This document shows, piece by piece, positions 14,621 through 23,460 of a DNA stretch of 64,000 nucleotides. The notes below the pieces were generated by a model. It did no database searches. It was not told where the DNA came from and saw only the letters and a list, made by a program, of their open reading frames with translations. A program made the position numbers and the translations under genes. Source of the DNA: Paramagnetospirillum magnetotacticum MS-1 (GTDB lineage Bacteria; Pseudomonadota; Alphaproteobacteria; Rhodospirillales; Magnetospirillaceae); contig NZ_JXSL01000020.1 in NCBI RefSeq assembly GCF_000829825.1, positions 372,001 through 436,000 on the forward strand, written 5' to 3'. Every line of letters begins with the position of its first letter. Positions within the stretch are counted from its first letter, which is position 1.

Positions 14621-17515
14621 GTGGGGATCAGGCTGGCCATCATCGCCGCGTTTCTTCTGCCCGCCTTCGCCGCCTTGGCCGAGGGCGTGCCCCTGGGCAA
14701 GGATCTGCTGGGCCAGGAGTGCCGGGGGGAAGTCAGAGCGGCCATCTCGCCCGATGCCAGGGTGCCACCGCCCATGGACGTCTATTGCGGTCCATCCGCC
14801 CTGGCCGGGGGGCGGGTCCGCGCCGATTGGGCCGGGGCCGAGAGTGTCGAGCAGGCCCTGGCCGCCAGCCCGGTGGCCGCCGATACCGCATCGCGGCTGG
14901 CCTGCCAACCGGCCCGGCCCGAGCGCGGGCAAATGGTGGCGGCCTGCATGTCGCGCGAGGGCGGCTGGCCCGCCATAACGCTTGCCACCCTGCGCGGTCC
15001 GCTGCTGCTCCAGGCCGAGGGAACGCCCGCCAATCAACCGGCCCTGGAAGCGGCCATGGCCCATCTCGCCCCCTTGAGCGACGGCGCCGCCTCGGCGCCA
15101 GCCGCCGCCCGGCCCGATGGTCTTTATGATTCCAGTCTGGCGGCCAGCTATCGCGACCTGACCGAACTGGCGCGGCTCAACAACGGCATGGGCAATCATG
15201 CCGGGGCCGAGCAGGCCTATCGCCGCGCCTTGGATGTGCAGCGCAAGGTGTTCGGCGACAACGATCCCGGACTGGGCGACACGCTGATGCATCTGGCCCT
15301 TGAGGTCAGCAACCAGGGACGCTTCGTCGAGGCGGCCGAATTGTTCCGCCGGGCCGAGCCCTTGGTGCGCAAATCCATCACGCCATTGGATATGCCCCGG
15401 CTGATCAGCTATCAGGCGCTGGACGCCGCCAACCGCCACAGCTTCGCCGAGGCCCGCGCCCTGGCCCATCAGGCCAGCCTGCTCCGCCAAACCCTGATGG
15501 CGTCTGAAGGAGGCGGCCAGGTTGCCAAGGGTGTTTTGATGGATGCCTTTCTGGCGCGGGGAGAATTGGCCCAGAGCCTGCTGGTCGAAGCCTCCATGTC
15601 GCTGCGGCTCGACGATGTGGCTTCGGCCGCCGTGACGGCCGCCGAGGCCCTGTCCATTACCGGAGACAGCAATAATCTGCCAGGCGGCTGGCGGGTCCAG
15701 GCGCTGTCCACCATGGGGCTGGTGCTGGGCCGCCAGGGCCGCTATTCCGAGGGCGAGGCCCTGCTGAACGAGGCGGTCGGTCTCAGCCAACGTCTGTTCG
15801 GCGACGGCATGCCCACGGTGCTGGCCTGGGCCGCCCTGGGCCGTTTTCGCGCCGAGCAGGGGCGCTACACCCAGGCCATGCAGGCCTTCCGCCAGGAATT
15901 CGCGTTGCTGGCCCGTCATAGCGCAGAAGGGATGCGGCTGGGATTCGAGGCGGCATCACCCTTCATCGTGACCGCCCTGGAACTGGCGGAGCAGGGAGGC
16001 GAGGAGCGCGACGTCCTTCTTGATCAGGTTTTCTCGGTGCTGCAATTGGTCCAGGCCGGGCAGCAATCGGACATGGTCTCGCATGCGGCGCTGAAATTCG
16101 CCTCCGGCGACGAGCGCATCGCCAAGATGGTGGCCGAACGCCAGGACAGCCAGCGCCGACGCGATGAAATCCGCCTATCGCTCGCCTCCGAGGCAGCTCT
16201 TCCGGACGACCAGCGAAACGGTGACCGCGAGGCCTGGCTGGCCGACGAATACCGGTTCGCGGTGGCGCGCATGGCCGAACTGGATGGCCAGTTGCGCAGC
16301 GCCTTTCCCGATTACGCCAATCTGTCCAGCCCGGCCCCCGTGACCATCGCCCGGCTGCGTTCGGCGTTGGGGGCGGGCGAAGGGGTGATCGCCTTTGCCT
16401 TCGGCGACGACTTCGGTCTGGCGGTCATGGTGACGCCCGATCGGGTGGAGGCGAAGCGCCTGGACATCACCAGGGAAGACCTGGCCGCCGAAGTTTCGGA
16501 ACTGCGCAAGGGGATTACCGTTCAGGATGGCCGGGTCGGGCGCTATGATCTTGGCCGCGCCCATGCCTTGTACGCCAAGCTGTTCGCTCCCCTGTCCCCG
16601 CCCTTGGGCGCGTTGCGCCATCTGCTGGTTATTCCCGCCGGAGCCCTGGCCAGTCTGCCGGCGGCGGCCCTGGTGGTGACGCCGCCATCGTCCAACGACC
16701 CCGGCCGAGCCGATTGGCTGGCGCGGCACAGCGCGCTCAGCCAATGGCCGTCGGTGGGCGCCCTGGTCACCATGCGCCGCCATGCGGGCAAGTCCTTGGC
16801 CAGCCTTCCCCTGCTCGGCATCGGCAATCCCAGTTTCGGAGGAATGGGTCCCAAAGGCTCGGCTTCCCTGGTTCAGCACTGCCGCAGTGATGGACCGCTG
16901 CCCGCCGGGCTGTTGGGCCAGCTGGCGCCGCTGCCCGACACCGAGGTGGAGTTGCGCTCGGTGGCCAAGGTTCTGAACGCGTCGGGGGACGACATCCTCG
17001 TGGGTGGCGGGGCGACCGAAGCCGCGCTCCGGGCCAAGTCCCTGGACCGCTACCGCGTGCTGTACTTCGCCACTCACGGATTGCTTCCGGCGGAATTGCG
17101 CTGCCAGTCCGAGCCGGGTCTTGCCCTGGCCCCGCCTGCCGGAGGGGCCGCGACCAAGGCCGGGGACGGATTGCTGGAAGCAAGCGAGATCGCAGCGCTT
17201 CGCCTGGATGCCGATCTGGTGGTGCTGTCGGCCTGCAACACGGCCTCGGCGGGGGGTGGGTTCGGCGGCGAGGCTCTGTCCAGTCTGGCCGATGTCTTCT
17301 TTCACGCCGGGGCCCGCTCGGTCCTGGCGTCCCACTGGCCGGTGCCGTCGGTGTCCACCACCCGCCTGATGACCGGTTTGTTCGAGATCAATGCCAAGGC
17401 CGAGGGACTGGACACGGCCTTGCAGCAGGCGCAACTGGCTCTTTTGGCCAATGAAGGAACCGCCCATCCCGTCCATTGGGCGGGCTTTTCCCTGATCGGC
17501 GGAGTGAAGCCATGA
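14621..17515 (+). CDS. TPR-CHAT protease-like protein
   Basis: A 964-residue secreted or membrane-attached protein. A signal peptide-like start (RLAIIAAFLLPAFAALA) follows a GTG at 14621. The frame is open to 14468, but that extension is a translated palindromic repeat, so it is rejected. TPR-like helices cover about residues 175-470 (GNHAGAEQAYRRALDVQRKV). The C-terminal ~340 residues are a CHAT domain with the caspase-like dyad H819 (FATHGL) and C872 (VLSACNTA), then the family SHWPVPS motif. CHAT proteins are peptidases or scaffolds related to separase and caspases. Together with TpsA this suggests a processing or adhesion-linked function. Its stop overlaps the next start. Confidence 0.85.
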   Translation: MGIRLAIIAAFLLPAFAALAEGVPLGKDLLGQECRGEVRAAISPDARVPPPMDVYCGPSALAGGRVRADWAGAESVEQALAASPVAADTASRLACQPARPERGQMVAACMSREGGWPAITLATLRGPLLLQAEGTPANQPALEAAMAHLAPLSDGAASAPAAARPDGLYDSSLAASYRDLTELARLNNGMGNHAGAEQAYRRALDVQRKVFGDNDPGLGDTLMHLALEVSNQGRFVEAAELFRRAEPLVRKSITPLDMPRLISYQALDAANRHSFAEARALAHQASLLRQTLMASEGGGQVAKGVLMDAFLARGELAQSLLVEASMSLRLDDVASAAVTAAEALSITGDSNNLPGGWRVQALSTMGLVLGRQGRYSEGEALLNEAVGLSQRLFGDGMPTVLAWAALGRFRAEQGRYTQAMQAFRQEFALLARHSAEGMRLGFEAASPFIVTALELAEQGGEERDVLLDQVFSVLQLVQAGQQSDMVSHAALKFASGDERIAKMVAERQDSQRRRDEIRLSLASEAALPDDQRNGDREAWLADEYRFAVARMAELDGQLRSAFPDYANLSSPAPVTIARLRSALGAGEGVIAFAFGDDFGLAVMVTPDRVEAKRLDITREDLAAEVSELRKGITVQDGRVGRYDLGRAHALYAKLFAPLSPPLGALRHLLVIPAGALASLPAAALVVTPPSSNDPGRADWLARHSALSQWPSVGALVTMRRHAGKSLASLPLLGIGNPSFGGMGPKGSASLVQHCRSDGPLPAGLLGQLAPLPDTEVELRSVAKVLNASGDDILVGGGATEAALRAKSLDRYRVLYFATHGLLPAELRCQSEPGLALAPPAGGAATKAGDGLLEASEIAALRLDADLVVLSACNTASAGGGFGGEALSSLADVFFHAGARSVLASHWPVPSVSTTRLMTGLFEINAKAEGLDTALQQAQLALLANEGTAHPVHWAGFSLIGGVKP

Positions 17516-18219
17516 CGCGATCCGCAATCCTGTTGGTCCTTGCCCTGGTGGGCTGGTGCTTTCCCGCCCTTGCCGTCGAGGTCTATGTGGTCGAGGCCAA
17601 GGGGCTGGATCTGGCTCCCGGTCAGGTGCTGGACGGGGGCAAGCCCATATCTCTGGCCCTGGGGCAGAAGCTGGTCCTGGTGACCAGCGACGGGCGGACC
17701 ATCAAGCTCAAGGGGCCTTCGGAAGCCGCGCCCGCCGCCGAGGTGCAGGCGGGCGGGGCGGATATGGCCAAGTCCTTGAAGGGATTGGTGGCGGCCAGGG
17801 CCGCCGATACCACCTCGGCCGGTGTGGTGCGCAGCAATGCAGAGAAAAGGCCGCCCTTGCCAGAGCCCTGGCTGGTGGATGTCCGCCATGGCGGCAACCA
17901 CTGCCTGCTTTCAGACGCCGAGACGGTGCTGTGGCGGGGGACGGAGAGACGCGGCGACGAGGAGATCGAGATTTCACCCGCCGATCGCTCCTGGCTGGCC
18001 AAGGCCCCCTGGCCGGGCAATTCGGACCGGCTGGCGCTTCCGCCATCGCTGAAACTTCAGGACGGCAAGGCCTATAAGGTGATCTTAGGCAAAGCCCCCG
18101 TGGCCATCACCATCCACGCGGTTCCCGCCGGTTTGGGGACCGATGCCGCCCTTGTCGCCTGGATGCTGGAACTGGGGTGTGAGACCCAGGCCCAGGCCTT
18201 GGCGGTTGGAGGGCGCTGA
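17512..18219 (+). CDS. Secreted hypothetical protein in the TPS/CHAT operon
   Basis: A 235-residue protein with a clear signal peptide (SAILLVLALVGWCFPALA). The mature part is not recognised. It has a central HGGNHCLL motif and beta-rich sequence near the end (PWPGNSDRLALPPSLKLQDG), consistent with a periplasmic protein. The ATG overlaps the CHAT stop codon (ATGA), and the next gene starts one base after its stop. It therefore belongs to the operon and is a candidate accessory factor of CHAT or the cyclase. Confidence 0.75.
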   Translation: MTRSAILLVLALVGWCFPALAVEVYVVEAKGLDLAPGQVLDGGKPISLALGQKLVLVTSDGRTIKLKGPSEAAPAAEVQAGGADMAKSLKGLVAARAADTTSAGVVRSNAEKRPPLPEPWLVDVRHGGNHCLLSDAETVLWRGTERRGDEEIEISPADRSWLAKAPWPGNSDRLALPPSLKLQDGKAYKVILGKAPVAITIHAVPAGLGTDAALVAWMLELGCETQAQALAVGGR

Positions 18220-18220
18220 C

Positions 18221-20158
18221 ATGGAGCGGATCAGGCGATGGTTCGGCCAAGGCGCGGTGGCCCTTGTATCGGTGGTCTTCGCCTTTCTGCTGGGTGAGTA
18301 TCTGCCCTTTCTGGTGATCGTGGAAAACTGGGCCGCCGATTACCGGGTGGCCAGTCTCACTCCGGCCGAGCCCCAGCATCCCGATATCGTGGTGGTCTCC
18401 ATCACCGAGGACACGCTGCAACTGTTTCCCTACCGCTCGCCGGTGGATCGCCATTTCCTGGCCGGGCTGCTGGAAGACCTGGACGGAGCGGGGGTCCGCG
18501 CGGTGGGGCTGGACGTCTTGTTCGACCAGCCTTCCGAACCGGCCAAGGATGCGGAACTGCGCGCCGTGCTGGCGCGCATGAAGGCGCCGGTGGTGGCCAG
18601 TTATATCGGCGCCGATGAGGGGCTCAACGAGGATCAGCGGGAATATCTGGACGAGTTCCTGCCCCAGGGACAGCGGGGCTATGCCTCCTTGCACAAGGAC
18701 GCCTACGACCAGACCGTCCGTGAGATGTTCTCCGGGCGCCAGTCTCCCGACGGCTTCATCCCCGGTTTTCCCCTGGCCCTGGCCGCCCGGATCAATCCCG
18801 GCGGCACCTATTTTGCCCAGCCCATGGCGTGGCGCGGTAAGGCCGGGCCGGAACTGGCGCCGTTCCGCCATTTCCCCGCCCATACGGTCAAGCTCATGCC
18901 CAAGGACTGGCTGCGCGGCAAGATCGTGCTGATCGGCTCGGATCTCAGCCTGACCGACCGTCACCGCACGCCGTTCTATGTGGGGGAAAGCGGTCCGAAC
19001 CGCTTGATGCCGGGTGTGGATATCCACGCCCATGCCTTGGCGCAATTGCTCGACGGGCGGCGCGGCGACTCTTTGGATGTGCGGATGAAGCTGTTGCTTT
19101 GCGCCGTCATCGCCCTGGCCGCCGTGGCGCTGTCGCGCCTTCCTTTCGGCGTCGGCGTCAAGGCCGGGTTGGCGGGGTTGCTTCTGGTCGCCCTTTGGGT
19201 GGGGGGATTCTTCGCCTTCGCCCGGACCGGGCTCAACATTCCTCTCCTGATGCCCAGCCTGGCCCTGGCCAGCGCCATGTGGCTGGCCGAAACCCTGGGT
19301 GGCCGTCAGGAACGCCAGCAAAAGCAGTTCATCAAGAACGCCTTCGGGCTTTACATGTCGCCCAGCATCGTCGACGAACTGGTCAAGGACCCGTCGCGCC
19401 TGACTTTGGGGGGCGAGCGCCGGGAGATGACCTTCCTGTTCACCGATGTGGCGGGCTTCACCACGGTGTCGGAACAGACCGAGCCTGCGGTGCTGGGCGC
19501 CATGCTCAACCAGTATTTCGACGGCGTTTGCTCCATCTTGATGGAGCAGGGCGGCGCCGTGGTCGACTTCATCGGCGACGCGGTGTTCTGCCTGTTCGGC
19601 GCCCCGGTTGCCCATCCCGATCATGCCGAGCGCGCCATCATCTGCGCCCGGCGCATCGAGGAATTCTCGCGCAGCTTCCGCGAACTGGACCATGTCCGCG
19701 CCACGGGCTGGGGCATCACCCGGATCGGCGTTCACACGGGCAATGCCCTGATCGGCAATTTCGGTTCGGGCAAGCGCTTCAAGTATTCGGCGGTGGGCGA
19801 TGCGGTGAATACGGGGGCGCGTATCGAGGGGCTGAACAAGTATTTCGGCACGGCGGTCTGCGTGTCGGAGACCAGCGTCGCCGCCTCGGGCATGGCGGGG
19901 CTTCGGCCCCTGGGGCGCTTCACCCTCAAGGGAAAATCCCATCCCATCGCCGTGTTCGAACCAGTCTCGGATGAATGGCTTAACAGTCCGGCAGGACAGG
20001 GCTATCTGGCCGCTTATGCCCTGATGGCCGAAGGACAGGGCGGGGACGCTCTGGCGGCTTTTCAGGCACTGGAAGGCGACGACCCGTGCATCGCCTTCCA
20101 TCTGGAACGGTTGAAGAGCGGCGAGACCACCGACGTGGTCACCATGAAGGATAAATAG
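18221..20158 (+). CDS. CHASE2-domain adenylate/guanylate cyclase
   Basis: A 645-residue inner membrane receptor cyclase. A first membrane segment (about residues 12-35) leads to a CHASE2 sensor domain (about 40-290, with HPDIVVVSITEDTL and the GLDVLFDQP motif). Three further membrane segments (about 290-360) follow, then a class III nucleotide cyclase domain (about 390-580). Metal-binding aspartates D409 (FTDVAGF) and D453 (GDAVFCLFG) are present, and the KYSAVGDAVN motif is typical of bacterial cyclases. It would make cAMP or cGMP in response to a periplasmic cue. Four cyclic-nucleotide-binding proteins are encoded just downstream on the opposite or same strand. Confidence 0.88.
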   Translation: MERIRRWFGQGAVALVSVVFAFLLGEYLPFLVIVENWAADYRVASLTPAEPQHPDIVVVSITEDTLQLFPYRSPVDRHFLAGLLEDLDGAGVRAVGLDVLFDQPSEPAKDAELRAVLARMKAPVVASYIGADEGLNEDQREYLDEFLPQGQRGYASLHKDAYDQTVREMFSGRQSPDGFIPGFPLALAARINPGGTYFAQPMAWRGKAGPELAPFRHFPAHTVKLMPKDWLRGKIVLIGSDLSLTDRHRTPFYVGESGPNRLMPGVDIHAHALAQLLDGRRGDSLDVRMKLLLCAVIALAAVALSRLPFGVGVKAGLAGLLLVALWVGGFFAFARTGLNIPLLMPSLALASAMWLAETLGGRQERQQKQFIKNAFGLYMSPSIVDELVKDPSRLTLGGERREMTFLFTDVAGFTTVSEQTEPAVLGAMLNQYFDGVCSILMEQGGAVVDFIGDAVFCLFGAPVAHPDHAERAIICARRIEEFSRSFRELDHVRATGWGITRIGVHTGNALIGNFGSGKRFKYSAVGDAVNTGARIEGLNKYFGTAVCVSETSVAASGMAGLRPLGRFTLKGKSHPIAVFEPVSDEWLNSPAGQGYLAAYALMAEGQGGDALAAFQALEGDDPCIAFHLERLKSGETTDVVTMKDK

Positions 20159-20186
20159 CCGGTCGCCCTATCAAATGACTCGTCTT

Positions 20187-20292
20187 GTCATCCCGAGCGA
20201 AAGTGAGGGATCTCCGTCTGGTAGGGCGGTGCCGATTTCCGAAACGGCGCTCCAGGATGAGATCCCTCCTCCCGATGGTCGTTCGGGATGAC
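20187..20292 (+). repeat. Palindromic dispersed repeat, copy B (106 bp)
   Basis: Begins GTCATCCCGA and ends TCGGGATGAC like copy A at 14499-14602, and shares internal blocks such as GAGGGATCTCCG and GATGAGATCCCT. It fills most of the 159-base gap between the convergent cyclase and cyclic-nucleotide-binding genes, where it could also stop transcription from both sides. Confidence 0.75.
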
Positions 20293-20317
20293 TGGTCACA
20301 TCATAGGGCGGCTGGCC

Positions 20318-20698
20318 TCAATCTTCGACGCGGGCCGACAGATCCAGGATGCGGTGTTTGAGGAACAGCACCCAGTCGCGCATGAAGGGGTCCAACCCGG
20401 CGATCTTGGCCTTGAACTTGTCGGCGGTGATGACCATCAGTTCGGTGCGCTCGGCGGCGATGGCGGCGGCGCTGCGCGGCGTGTTGTCGATCAGCGACAA
20501 TTCGCCGAAGGCCTTGGGTGCGGTCAGGGTGACCAGCACCACGTCGCCGGTCTGGTTGCGCTTGACGATGCGCACCGAGCCCGAGCGTATGATGAAGGCG
20601 GTTTCGGACTTGTCGCCCTCTTCGAAGATGATCTGGCCCGCCTCGAACACCAGATGGTCGAGCTGCTTGTCCAGCGATTCGGGAGCGGCCTGCGTCAT
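20318..20698 (-). CDS. Cyclic nucleotide-binding domain protein (126 aa)
   Basis: A stand-alone CNB (Crp-like) domain: FEAGQIIFEEGDKSETAFII starts it, and FGELSLIDNTPRSAAAIA (about residues 64-81) matches the phosphate-binding cassette, including FGE and the Arg that contacts the cyclic nucleotide phosphate. There is no DNA-binding helix-turn-helix. The C-terminal helix has the motif LDPFMRDWVLFLKHRILDLSARV, shared with the next gene. It may be a sensor subunit for the CHASE2 cyclase product. Its start overlaps the stop of the upstream gene (ATGA), so they are one operon. Confidence 0.85.
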   Translation of the reverse strand: MTQAAPESLDKQLDHLVFEAGQIIFEEGDKSETAFIIRSGSVRIVKRNQTGDVVLVTLTAPKAFGELSLIDNTPRSAAAIAAERTELMVITADKFKAKIAGLDPFMRDWVLFLKHRILDLSARVED

Positions 20699-22281
20699 GA
20701 TTTTCCCCCCGCGCTGCTCTTGACCACCCGCGCCGAAAGATCGGTGATGCGGCTGACCAGATATTGGACCCAGAAGCGGCAGAAGGGATCGAGGGATTCG
20801 ATCCGCTTTTCCATCTCCTTCATGCTAATGATGCGCAACTGGCAGCCGCCCATGGTGGTGGCGGTGGCGGTGCGCTTCATGGGGCTGAACAGGGCCAGTT
20901 CGCCGAAGAAGGCGTCCTCGTTGAGCCGCGCCAGCATGACCAGTTGCTTTCTGTGAACAGTGGTGATCTCCACATGGCCCGAGACCACCTGGAAGGCATG
21001 GTCGGGATCGGCGCCCTCGCGGAAGATGACGCTGCCCGGCGCGAAGCTTCGTACCTCGGCCCCCTGGGCGGCCAGTTCGGCCAGATGGGCGGCGATTTGG
21101 CGCGGTGTCGAGGGGGGCGCGGCGGGTGCGGGCCTGTCAGTGGCCATGCCGCCGGGACCGAACAGGGCCATTTCGCGCTTGGCCAGGGCCTCGGCCACCA
21201 GGCTCCCCCCTAAGACCGTATCGCCCTGGCGCAGTTTCGACGCCACCGCCTTGAAGGAATCCCGCTCGCGGGTGGGGTCATAGCGGTCGAGGGGCTGGGA
21301 ACTGCAGATCTGGCGGGTGAGGCGGTCCAGCAGGGCGGTCTGGGTCTGAGGCATGCGACCGGCGGCAAGCAGGGGCAGGAAGACGGCCAGATGGGCCGCG
21401 GCCTCCGAGGCCGAACCGTCGAAACTGCCGTCGCACAGTTCGGCGATGGAGCAGACCAACTGGCCGAGATTGCGCTGAAACCCCAGAATATCGTGGAGCG
21501 CCGAGGGGATATAAACCAGATCGGCCACCACGCCGTCGATCATGGCCAGCACGTCGTCGCGGGGCTCGGTCCCGCACATGAGGGCCAGGCGCTCGAACTT
21601 GGCCAACCAGGACCGGTGCTGCACCAGATCGCGGCACAGCACCACCAGGGCGTGGTACTCCTCGCGGCCCTTGGGCGCCAATCCCACCACCGCGTCCAGC
21701 ACGTCGTCCAGCTTGGCCCCCACCAGATCGGGCAGTCCCCGGCTTTCGCCCACATTGTGGATGCGCTGGGTGATCTTGGTGACGACGTCATAGATCTTGT
21801 CGCGGCGGGCCGAAGCCGATTGACCGGGAAGCACGCCCTGAAGCGCAGCCACGCGCTCGACCCCGGCTTCCAGAAGATTGCCGTAGGCTTTGACGTTTTG
21901 CAGCGCCCGGTAATTGTGCAGGAATTCGGTCGGCGTGAGGAAGACCCGCTCGATATAGCGCCGGCACAGCCGGCTGATGGTCATCCGGGTCTCGACACCA
22001 TAAAAATCATAGATATCGGTGCACAAATGGGCGTCGTCGATGACGACGATTTCCAGGTTGGTTTCAGGTGATTCACGGATTTCGCAATGGACGACGGTTT
22101 CGTCGCAGGAGCCGTCGGCTTTTTTCGTCTCCTTGACGATGCGGATTCCCATGCATTGAGGATCGGCGAACAGGCGATCGGCGACAGCCCTGGCTGCGTC
22201 CTGGCCGGGTCGCTGCTCCGCCGAAATCCAGTGGTCCTCGCCGAAGGTCTGGACGTCGAAAACCGTCTGCCCTTCGCTCAT
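20695..22281 (-). CDS. Large protein with C-terminal cyclic nucleotide-binding domain
   Basis: A 528-residue protein. The first ~390 residues are mainly helical and unrecognised. A cyclic nucleotide-binding domain occupies roughly 405-510 (GSVIFREGADPDHAFQVVSG and FGELALFSPMKRTATATT). The C-terminus has a helix with LDPFCRFWVQYLVSRITDLSARV, very like that of the small downstream protein, so the two are diverged copies sharing a C-terminal module. ATG 22281 is chosen over the upstream in-frame ATG at 22335 because it gives the more ordinary start and spacing. It is divergent from the pseudokinase gene. Confidence 0.7.
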   Translation of the reverse strand: MSEGQTVFDVQTFGEDHWISAEQRPGQDAARAVADRLFADPQCMGIRIVKETKKADGSCDETVVHCEIRESPETNLEIVVIDDAHLCTDIYDFYGVETRMTISRLCRRYIERVFLTPTEFLHNYRALQNVKAYGNLLEAGVERVAALQGVLPGQSASARRDKIYDVVTKITQRIHNVGESRGLPDLVGAKLDDVLDAVVGLAPKGREEYHALVVLCRDLVQHRSWLAKFERLALMCGTEPRDDVLAMIDGVVADLVYIPSALHDILGFQRNLGQLVCSIAELCDGSFDGSASEAAAHLAVFLPLLAAGRMPQTQTALLDRLTRQICSSQPLDRYDPTRERDSFKAVASKLRQGDTVLGGSLVAEALAKREMALFGPGGMATDRPAPAAPPSTPRQIAAHLAELAAQGAEVRSFAPGSVIFREGADPDHAFQVVSGHVEITTVHRKQLVMLARLNEDAFFGELALFSPMKRTATATTMGGCQLRIISMKEMEKRIESLDPFCRFWVQYLVSRITDLSARVVKSSAGGKS

Positions 22282-22401
22282 CCCGGTTCCCCTTTTCGGC
22301 GCCCTGAGGGCGCGCAAAAATCCCATAAAAATCAAATACGAAATTGCCAGGAGCGCCGCTCTGGGTCAAGCTGTGAGACGGCTGGAAAAGGGAGGGTGGA
22401 C

Positions 22402-23460
22402 GTGGCTGTTGCACAAGGGATTCGCGACCGGTACCGCATACTCGGCGAGCCGGTGCCCTTTGCCCAGGGACAGGTTTATTCCGGCCTCGATCCCTTTGCC
22501 GATCGCGCGGTTCGGATTTACGAAATTTCGGCTGGCCAAGCGGGCTTTCGCCCCGGCTCCCTGGTGGAGGATGTGAGGGAAGGCGGGCGTGCCAGCCATC
22601 CCAATCTGTTGCCCGCCCTTCTCGATATGGCCTCCAAGAGCGGACCGTCCTTTCTGGTGACCTCCTCGGTCAAAGGCGTGCGCCTGGATTCCATGGCGGC
22701 CGATACCGGCCTGACCGAGCAGGGGGCTCTGCATATCGCCCGCGTGCTGGGCAATGTCATGGTCTATTGCTGGAAAAGCGGGCTGAAGGGACTGGGCTTT
22801 GGCCCCAAATCCGTCGTGGTCGCCCAAGAGGGCATCCGCGTCGCCAGCATCGCCGAAAGCCGCCTGCTGGCCCGCGCCGAGGGGCGCGCCATCGAGGATA
22901 CCGCCAGCGATATCGCCGCCTATTCCCAAGTCCTCGACTGCATGGTGGAACTGTGCCGCCGGGCGGGTGGCAAGGCCGTCACCTTGGAAACCGCCGCATT
23001 GGCCATCAAGAATATGGGGATCGGCGCCGCCCGGCAGATCATTAACGGTCCCTTGGAAGAGGCCGTGGACGATGGTTCCGGTGCGGCGCGGCTCACCTTG
23101 GATTCCGGCGACTTCATCTTCAAGGAGAGCGATTCCTCCGATGATACCTTCTATGTGCTGGAAAAGGGACTGGTGCAGGTGGTCAAGGCCGATGGCCTGG
23201 GCAACGAGATGTTTCTCGACTTCACTCGTCCCGGTCAGCTGATCGGCGAGATGGCGGTGATCGACAAGCTGCCGCGCATGGCGTCCGCCCGCGTTCTGGA
23301 GCCCTCTCGCCTGCTGGTCATCCGCGGCGAGAATTTCCGCACCCGTTTGGGCAAGCTGGATAAGGTCGCCTTGATGCTCATCGAAACCCTGTCCGGGCGC
23401 CTGCGCCAGCGCGCCGACGAGGTCACCAAGCTGAAGGCCGCTCTGGGGGGGAATCGCTAA
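22402..23460 (+). CDS. Pseudokinase-like protein fused to a cyclic nucleotide-binding domain
   Basis: A 352-residue protein. The N-terminal ~185 residues look like a degenerate Ser/Thr kinase: DRYRILGEPV (lobe start), R38 in the place of the beta-3 lysine, HPNLLPAL (as in kinases), a catalytic loop reduced to GLKGLGFGPKSVVV with no HRD, and SDIAAYSQVLDCMVEL matching the helix-F SDIYSLG-type motif. Residues about 230-345 form a CNB domain with FIFKESDSSDDTFYVLE and GEMAVIDKLPRMASARV. Catalysis is unlikely, so it is a scaffold or regulator whose state depends on cyclic nucleotide. GTG 22402 has the AGGGAGG ribosome site six bases upstream. It is convergent with the diguanylate cyclase gene, whose stop overlaps its stop. 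Confidence 0.65.
   Translation: MAVAQGIRDRYRILGEPVPFAQGQVYSGLDPFADRAVRIYEISAGQAGFRPGSLVEDVREGGRASHPNLLPALLDMASKSGPSFLVTSSVKGVRLDSMAADTGLTEQGALHIARVLGNVMVYCWKSGLKGLGFGPKSVVVAQEGIRVASIAESRLLARAEGRAIEDTASDIAAYSQVLDCMVELCRRAGGKAVTLETAALAIKNMGIGAARQIINGPLEEAVDDGSGAARLTLDSGDFIFKESDSSDDTFYVLEKGLVQVVKADGLGNEMFLDFTRPGQLIGEMAVIDKLPRMASARVLEPSRLLVIRGENFRTRLGKLDKVALMLIETLSGRLRQRADEVTKLKAALGGNR

Noticed and set aside
14606-15919. Long minus-strand open frame opposite the CHAT gene
   Set aside because: It lies antisense to a gene with clear TPR and CHAT motifs and its protein is Gly/Gln/His-rich as expected from a GC-rich shadow.
18107-20101. Long minus-strand open frame opposite the cyclase gene
   Set aside because: Antisense to intact CHASE2 and cyclase motifs, with low-complexity composition.
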